DNA from: JASHVB01 sp049522565
GTDB lineage: Bacteria > Pseudomonadota > Alphaproteobacteria > Acetobacterales > Acetobacteraceae
Assembly (NCBI GenBank): GCA_049522565.1
Contig: JBEKNT010000403.1
Location: 1-6,293, forward strand
Length of the DNA stretch: 6,293 nucleotides
Direction: 5' to 3'
Within the stretch, counting starts at the first letter, position 1. The number at the start of each line of letters is the position of its first letter. Both the position numbers and the translations under genes were made by a program. Shown here in pieces: positions 5,515 to 6,293 of the stretch. The notes beneath the pieces are model-generated. The model was not told the origin of the DNA. It searched no databases and worked only from the letters and a program-made list of their open reading frames with translations.

Positions 5515-6293
5515 GCCTCTCGAGCCCCTTCATCCATCGTCCGGTCGCGACCACCCTGATCGCGACCGCGTTCCTGCTGGTGGGGCTCGTTGGCTATGTC
5601 AACCTGCCCGTGGCAGCGTTGCCGAACGTGGACTTTCCGACCGTTCAGGTGAGCGTCACGCTGCCCGGGGCGAGCCCTGAGACCATGGCCTCGAACGTCG
5701 CCACGCCGCTCGAGCGGCAGTTTTCGCTGATTCCCGGCATCAGCCAGATGACCTCGGTAAGTTCGCTGGGTGCGACCAGCATCACCTTGCAGTTCGAGCT
5801 GACGCAGGACATCAACGTCGACTTCGAGCAAATCCAGGCAGCGATCACTGCGGCGAGCGCTCAGTTGCCCAGCAACCTCCCGAGCGCGCCCACCCTGCGC
5901 GAGGTCAATCCGTCCGACTCGCCGATCATGATCCTGTCGCTCAGCTCCGACTCCCTGACGCTCGCGCAGGTCGACGACTATGCCGACATTATCCTGTCGC
6001 AGCAGATCTCGCGGATCGTCGGGGTGGGCCTTGTCACACTGGGCGGACAGCAGAAGCCCGCCGTTCGCATCCGGATCGATCCCCGCAAGGTCGCGGCCAT
6101 GGGCCTGCAGATCGACAACGTCCGCGCCCAGATCGTCGCCAGCACCGTCAATGCCCCGAAGGGCGCGCTCAAAGGACCTCTGCAGAATCTCACCGTCAAC
6201 GCCAACGACCAGATCCTGGAGGTGGCGCCATGGAATCAGCTCGTGGTCGGCTATCACGACGGCGCCGCGATCCGGGTCAGTGATCTGGGCAGC
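5511..6293 (+). CDS. RND multidrug efflux permease, N-terminal part (MdtB/MdtC-like, runs off the window)
   Basis: 261 codons are open to the window end; full family members have about 1,000-1,050 residues. This inner-membrane proton-driven pump subunit would export drugs or toxic metabolites through the adaptor encoded just upstream. Seen in order: FIHRPVATTLIATAFLLVGLVGY (first transmembrane helix), LPVAALPNVDFPTVQVSVTLPGASPETMASNVATPLERQ written here in pieces as LPVAALPNVDFP, LPGASPETMA and TPLERQ (residues about 32-69), IPGISQMTSVSSLG (74-87), DINVDFEQIQAAI (100-112), REVNPSDSPIMILSLSS (130-146), and GVGLVTLGGQQKPAVRI (171-187). The VDFP..., PGASPETMAS.VATPLER and NPSDSPIMIL.L.S elements match MdtC-type pumps more closely than AcrB. 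The proton-relay residues in TM4 and TM10 lie beyond the window. The ATG at 5511 overlaps the MFP stop (ATGA) and no Shine-Dalgarno precedes it, so translation is probably coupled to the MFP. A second permease gene may follow, as in mdtBC, but cannot be seen. Confidence 0.95.
   Translation, partial: MSLSSPFIHRPVATTLIATAFLLVGLVGYVNLPVAALPNVDFPTVQVSVTLPGASPETMASNVATPLERQFSLIPGISQMTSVSSLGATSITLQFELTQDINVDFEQIQAAITAASAQLPSNLPSAPTLREVNPSDSPIMILSLSSDSLTLAQVDDYADIILSQQISRIVGVGLVTLGGQQKPAVRIRIDPRKVAAMGLQIDNVRAQIVASTVNAPKGALKGPLQNLTVNANDQILEVAPWNQLVVGYHDGAAIRVSDLGS

Noticed and set aside
5202..6257. Minus-strand open frame of 351 codons with AAGV-like repeats
   Set aside because: The repeats are the reverse reading of the 15-bp QTP units, and the rest is antisense to the RND permease.

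Overview
The window is GC-rich DNA from a Gram-negative bacterium, probably a proteobacterium. The evidence is a glutamate decarboxylase of the enterobacterial GadA/B type, an inner-membrane RND pump with periplasmic adaptor proteins, and the tail of a BON-domain protein. I cannot name the genus. Every gene I can support reads on the + strand.

Layout. (a) 2-76: last 24 codons of a BON-domain-like protein, followed by a perfect GC-rich hairpin (104-135) that probably ends that transcript. (b) 205-1587 and 1611-3095: a compact two-gene unit of PLP-dependent glutamate decarboxylase (gadB-like) and a GadC-like APC antiporter, 23 bp apart, each with a good Shine-Dalgarno. Together they form a glutamate-dependent acid-resistance module: decarboxylation consumes a cytoplasmic proton and the antiporter is expected to exchange GABA for glutamate. 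(c) 3096-3306: a spacer with no gene I recognise. (d) 3307-4045: a broken RND membrane-fusion-protein (MFP) gene. Its membrane anchor and core lie in different frames, an internal block is missing, a second shift sits at a C6 run, and the C-terminal third is absent. (e) 4063-5514: an intact MFP (MdtA/AcrA-like adaptor) with an unusual C-terminal tail of thirteen 15-bp repeats encoding QTP-rich pentapeptides. (f) 5511 to the window end: the first 261 codons of an MdtB/MdtC-like RND permease, overlapping the MFP stop by ATGA.

The intact MFP and the permease should form an inner-membrane tripartite efflux complex that needs a TolC-like outer-membrane channel not seen here. A Gad module next to an RND pump recalls the E. 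coli acid fitness island (gadE-mdtEF beside gadA/gadX/gadW), but here it rests on proximity only. I found no RNA gene, CRISPR array, insertion sequence or wholly new system. The most notable points are the decayed tandem MFP with readable break points, the pentapeptide-repeat tail in front of a translationally coupled permease, and a GadC-like transporter with a very short C-terminus.
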